Shown here: piece by piece, positions 20,397 to 23,028 of the stretch | Layout of the letters: every line of letters starts with the position of its first letter | Numbering within the stretch: the first letter of the stretch is position 1 | From: Acanthaster planci | Lineage: Eukaryota; Echinodermata; Asteroidea; Valvatida; Acanthasteridae | Length of the DNA: 23,028 bases | NCBI RefSeq assembly: GCF_001949145.1 | Contig: NW_019091844.1 | Location: forward strand, 1 to 23,028 | Reading direction: 5' to 3' | Program-made: the position numbers and the translations under genes | Notes under the pieces: generated by a model | What the model saw: the letters and a program-made list of their open reading frames with translations, nothing else | Told to the model about the DNA's origin: nothing | Databases searched by the model: none

Positions 20397-20719
20397 CAGT
20401 AACTGAGCACTGATAGTGTTCAGTAACTAAGCGCTGATAGTGTTCAGTAACTGAGCACTGATAGTGTTCAGTAACTAAGCGCTGATAGTGTTCAGTAACT
20501 AAGCGCTGATAATGTTCAGTAACTAAGCGCTGATAGTGTTCAGTAACTAAGCGCTGATAGTGTTCAGTAACTAAGCGCTGATAGTGTTCAGTAACTAAGC
20601 GCTGATAGTGTTCAGTAACTAAGCGCTGATAGTGTTCAGTAACTAAGCGCTGATAGTGTTCAGTAACTAAGCGCTGATAGTGTTCAGTAACTGAGCACTG
20701 ATAGTGTTCAGTAACTAAG
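20397..20719. repeat. 24-bp minisatellite, 13 full copies plus 11 bases
   Basis: Perfectly phased tandem units start at 20397, 20421, 20445 and so on to 20709, each beginning CAGTAACT and ending GATAGTGTT. Two main variants alternate: one with AAGCGCTG (AGCGCT is a palindrome) and one with GAGCACTG in units 1, 3 and 13. Unit 5 has GATAATG in place of GATAGTG. The near identity of the units points to recent expansion. There are no spacers, so it is not a CRISPR array. It stops a few bases before the N at 20727. Confidence 0.96.
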
Positions 20720-20726
20720 GGAGCCC

Positions 20727-20727
20727 N
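20727..20727. other. Ambiguous base N, possible assembly join
   Basis: The only N in the window, eight bases after the tandem array ends. Arrays like this often break assemblies, so the two sides may not be truly adjacent, or the array length may be wrong. Confidence 0.6.
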
Positions 20728-21091
20728 AGATAGTCATAAAATTGCTGCCGACTACAGTCCATGGCAAAGCTAGCAATGCTTCTCCATTTCCCATGAACTG
20801 TTGGCCGTTTAATTTGTAACCACACAATAAAAGAACTTTTTCCTCCGAATGTTGGGCAGCACTACGTATTACGGCCCTTAGGGCCTTACTCCGCTGGGGT
20901 CAATCGCCGTCCAAATTAATGTTTTAATCTATTTAAAATTCCAAGAGATCTGTTGATCTCTATTGGGCATGCATCATTCTCACGGAACACAAAATTTCAC
21001 CGAGGAAATTTTTGTGCCTATGTTACAGTAGGCCAATGTTTAAAACTTTGTTTTTCATGATCTAACTACATGATTTTTTTTCCTTCAACAG
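20728..21091 (+). other. Upstream of the first visible DDE-gene exon; probably intron
   Basis: Ends in a strong pyrimidine tract and CAG acceptor. Contains the partly palindromic ACGGCCCTTAGGGCC (near 20871-20885). No upstream exon recognised. Confidence 0.5.
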
Positions 21092-21509
21092 ACGACAGAA
21101 CAGTGGCTCGGATGATGATGCCTCCCAATCAAGGGAGGAAATCGTCTACTGTTTATCGTCAGACGTTCGATGCACGGGTTATGCCAGCTATAAACAAGAA
21201 AAACGTCGGCAACGAGGACGACCATTTCTACACAGCAAGGGCGAACTACGTCTTGGAATTTGCGTCTATGGTAGGAGCAGAGGTGCTGGCCATGGACAAC
21301 AAAGACAAAATCAAGGTCGGCCGTACAACCCTCGCAGTGGACCGAAGGACCAGAAATAAACGACTGTTCCCCCAAGACGACCGGCCAAATTACTACGACC
21401 ACGATTTCCCGACCCCCAAATACTTGCTCACACCCTGCGGATACTTGCGTCTTACAACTGCAGAAGACCCAGCAGTGACAACTGATGAACACGGCAGAAA
21501 ACACTATGC
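21092..21509 (+). CDS. DDE transposase-derived protein, first visible exon
   Basis: Seen: a pyrimidine-rich acceptor (TTTTTTTTCCTTCAACAG) ends at 21091 and a donor GTAAGTGT begins at 21510. The 418-bp exon has an open frame in which the first two bases complete a split codon, followed by 138 codons and two leftover bases. Near residue 68 (codon 21295-21297) is MDNKDKIKVG, followed by a basic segment, YYDHDFPTPKYLLTPCGYLRL. Known: predicted proteins of several invertebrates share a DDKAKVPIG-type block and a later LPDHDF block at the start of a DDE (RNase H-like) nuclease domain. This looks like the same family, with Asp68 as the likely first catalytic residue. The ATG at 21070 lies in the pyrimidine tract, so it is probably not the true start. 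The N-terminal exon(s) must lie upstream, perhaps across the N at 20727. Confidence 0.78.
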
Positions 21510-21922
21510 GTAAGTGTGAAAACTAGTTCATGATTGAATAGGCCTAAATGGGTACTTGTGCATGTATACAAGCGGAAACACAAAACAGACGGAAAGAAAT
21601 TTTAAAATTGCTGTTAACAGCCTCACATTTCGACCCTAGCAGGATCTATATCAAAGGCAAAGAGAAGAACAATTCTAAGAGCATGTAATATAATCGCATG
21701 ACAATTTGGTTTTCACGTGGCGACGAGAGAGAGGGAAGTGTATTCCTAAAAGAATAAGCAGTAAAAACGCGAGAAGGCGGGAAAGGACAAAACTTTAATA
21801 CAGACAATGAAGATGTGACGATGTTATGTCACTAAATGGCGATGTTTCCTGGTATTCAAAACCCAGTGACCATTGCCATAGATGTAAAAATTATCTAAAC
21901 GGCAATTTTAATCTTTCTACAG
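21510..21922 (+). other. Intron of the DDE-derived gene (413 bp)
   Basis: GTAAGT donor and TTTCTACAG acceptor, interrupting the frame after two bases of an Ala codon. Nothing repetitive was recognised inside it. Frames are stop-rich, which supports its being non-coding. Confidence 0.75.
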
Positions 21923-22257
21923 GCATCCAGAGGTCGGGCCATCGTTCTTAGTGAACAGAGGGCCACACGACGAGGTGACCATTGAAACCCACATCGGGGA
22001 CGTACTTCAGATGGTCCATAGCATGGTAGCTGCTAGGAAGACCATCCTCGTTCTCATCGTCGACGGAGGATGTGATTACAACATCAACCATCCGGCCAAA
22101 GAAATCTTCTATGGTCGCCTTTTTAGGGACACCAATCTGGATGGCCTTGTCGTCACATCCTACTGTCCCGGGCACTCATCCCTCAATCCCATCGAACGGC
22201 TCTGGGGACAGGTCACCAAAGCGCTGTCATCAGTGTACCTTTTTGACACACTTCCAG
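21923..22257 (+). CDS. DDE transposase-derived protein, catalytic core exon
   Basis: Seen: the acceptor TTTCTACAG ends at 21922 and the donor GTATTA begins at 22258. The exon is 335 bp (one base, 111 codons, one base), in phase with both neighbours. It encodes a strand TILVLIVDGGCDYNINHP (Asp near residue 186, codon 22062-22064) and a block LDGLVVTSYCPGHSSLNPIE (Glu near residue 230, codon 22194-22196), then RLWGQVTKAL. Known: a hydrophobic strand ending in D and a PG.S..NPIER.W motif are hallmarks of DDE nucleases; in this metazoan family the motifs read VDGGPD and APG.SAFN.VER. Counting from the first exon the triad would be D68, D186 and E230, with 43 residues between the last two. All three positions are intact, so the fold may still be active. 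The donor is weak (GTATTA). Confidence 0.82.
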
Positions 22258-22594
22258 GTATTAAATATTTGTTTGTCTTGCTGTGATTGTTTGATTTTGC
22301 TGTTTCGAGTTTTTACCTGGCAGCAATAGATATATACTATATTTACAAATAAACTAATTATCTGTATCATCAAAATTCACCCCCTTTCTAACTAGCTACA
22401 TAACATGCATATGTATACTCCGTGTTTGCGACGTCTGACTGGTACCCGGCATTTGCGTGTTGTCATTATGGAAATGCACAAACCACTATTTCATTAAGCC
22501 ATAAGTAATACACATCATGTAGAGGCGTTATAATAATTGTCGAGATTTTGCGGGTCCATTTCCATAAACCATCCGTTTCCTTTTTTAATTTCAG
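22258..22594 (+). other. Intron of the DDE-derived gene (337 bp)
   Basis: GTATTA donor and a strong TTTTTTAATTTCAG acceptor, splitting a Gly codon after its first base. It is AT-rich with stops in the reading frame and holds no repeat that I recognise. Confidence 0.72.
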
Positions 22595-23028
22595 GAGAGG
22601 ACCGCCCATCATGCTCCCAAACTGATCTGACTGAAGACCAGAAGCTTCAGAAGGAGCATCAAGTTTTTAACTTGGCTATGGGACGCCTCGAACGCTACCT
22701 CTGCGGTGTCAAATACTGTCAACAGCCGTTGACAGTATCCCATATCGAAAGTGGCACTGGGAGGGGTATTTATGGCGATTACCATGAGGTTAAACAAATA
22801 ATCAACGCCTCCGCAAAGAAGCTCCGTGACAATCGTAATCTTCAGCAAGAGAATATTTTTCTTCACAACCACATGGACAAACGCAAAGGGCAGCTGATTC
22901 TTTCCAAGTGCCAAAAAGCGACTTGTGGCCATTGCTCCTCTCGACCATGTGTTGCCAAAACTCAGACCATGCAGATTCTCCGTGACTTTCCCACACCGGA
23001 GCCATCGACGTCTCTCCCAGGGCATTTT
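22595..23028 (+). CDS. DDE transposase-derived protein, C-terminal exon (open at window end)
   Basis: Seen: a pyrimidine tract and TTTCAG acceptor end at 22594. The exon keeps phase (GA completes a Gly codon) and is open for 144 codons to the last base, with no stop. It starts EDRPSCSQTDLTEDQKLQKE. Further on it holds a helical, basic segment and a cysteine cluster in the pattern C-x4-C-x2-C-x4-C, with Cys codons at 22909, 22924, 22933 and 22948. It then becomes Pro/Thr/Ser-rich. Known: relatives of this family carry a KC....CC-type cysteine group followed by a proline-rich tail after the DDE core. The cluster may bind zinc (inference). Visible protein in the three exons is 395 residues. The antisense frame at 22609-23025 is a shadow. 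Confidence 0.78.

Noticed and set aside
20397-20719. CRISPR-like array
   Set aside because: Units are contiguous 24-mers with no unique spacers, and the surrounding DNA is eukaryotic.
21070-21091. ATG at 21070 as the start of the DDE-derived protein
   Set aside because: It lies within a polypyrimidine tract directly before a consensus CAG acceptor, and the homologous family extends further N-terminally.
21085-21504. 139-codon minus-strand frame
   Set aside because: It mirrors the first DDE-gene exon in another frame and shows no family motif.
22609-23025. 138-codon minus-strand frame
   Set aside because: It is antisense to the well-supported third exon of the DDE-derived gene.

Overview
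The window looks like nuclear DNA from an animal, most likely a marine invertebrate. Coding information is split into short exons with GT-AG introns. There are no operons or ribosome binding sites, and most of the sequence is intronic and full of decayed transposons. The palindrome ACATGT is very common (about 50 by hand count), a flavour I associate with lancelet, echinoderm, hemichordate and mollusc genomes. I cannot name the species.

Two host-type coding loci are supported. (1) A nicastrin gene (gamma-secretase subunit) runs on the minus strand. Five exons are visible, at 17996-17778, 17439-17267, 13089-13008, 11920-11822 and 3838-3668. They give 248 continuous residues with matching splice phases and include the DYIGS motif. 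The N-terminal exons (expected above 18000) and the C-terminal/transmembrane exons (expected below 3668) were not found. (2) A multi-exon plus-strand gene at 21092-23028 (open at the window end) encodes a DDE-type, transposase-derived protein. It has a likely D/D/E triad and a C-terminal cysteine cluster. A single N at 20727, just after a 24-bp minisatellite, separates it from the nicastrin part, so the order of the two loci may be an assembly join.

Region by region: 1-3667 lies downstream of the last visible nicastrin exon and holds a possible piggyBac-like element (448-837) and a hAT-like non-autonomous element (1637-2846). The 8-kb intron 3839-11821 holds a CAATTGG-dense low-complexity block (5565-6145), a dead LINE on the minus strand (6445-8240), and two inverted ~250-bp arms (8804-9058 and 11097-11354) enclosing an unrecognised open frame (9387-9658). 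The intron 11921-13007 is mostly a pogo/Tc1-like MITE (12199-12981). The intron 13090-17266 holds a broken Ty3/Gypsy fragment whose reverse transcriptase is split by a piggyBac-like MITE (14710-15272). Upstream of 18000 there is a GAGTAC-rich repeat, a short element with 32-bp inverted ends and a tRNA-like promoter (18831-19147), and the minisatellite (20397-20719).

The genes do not form a joint pathway. The window shows one conserved housekeeping gene whose introns collect transposons, next to a gene apparently made from a transposase. Homology calls come from recognising families by eye; no search was run.
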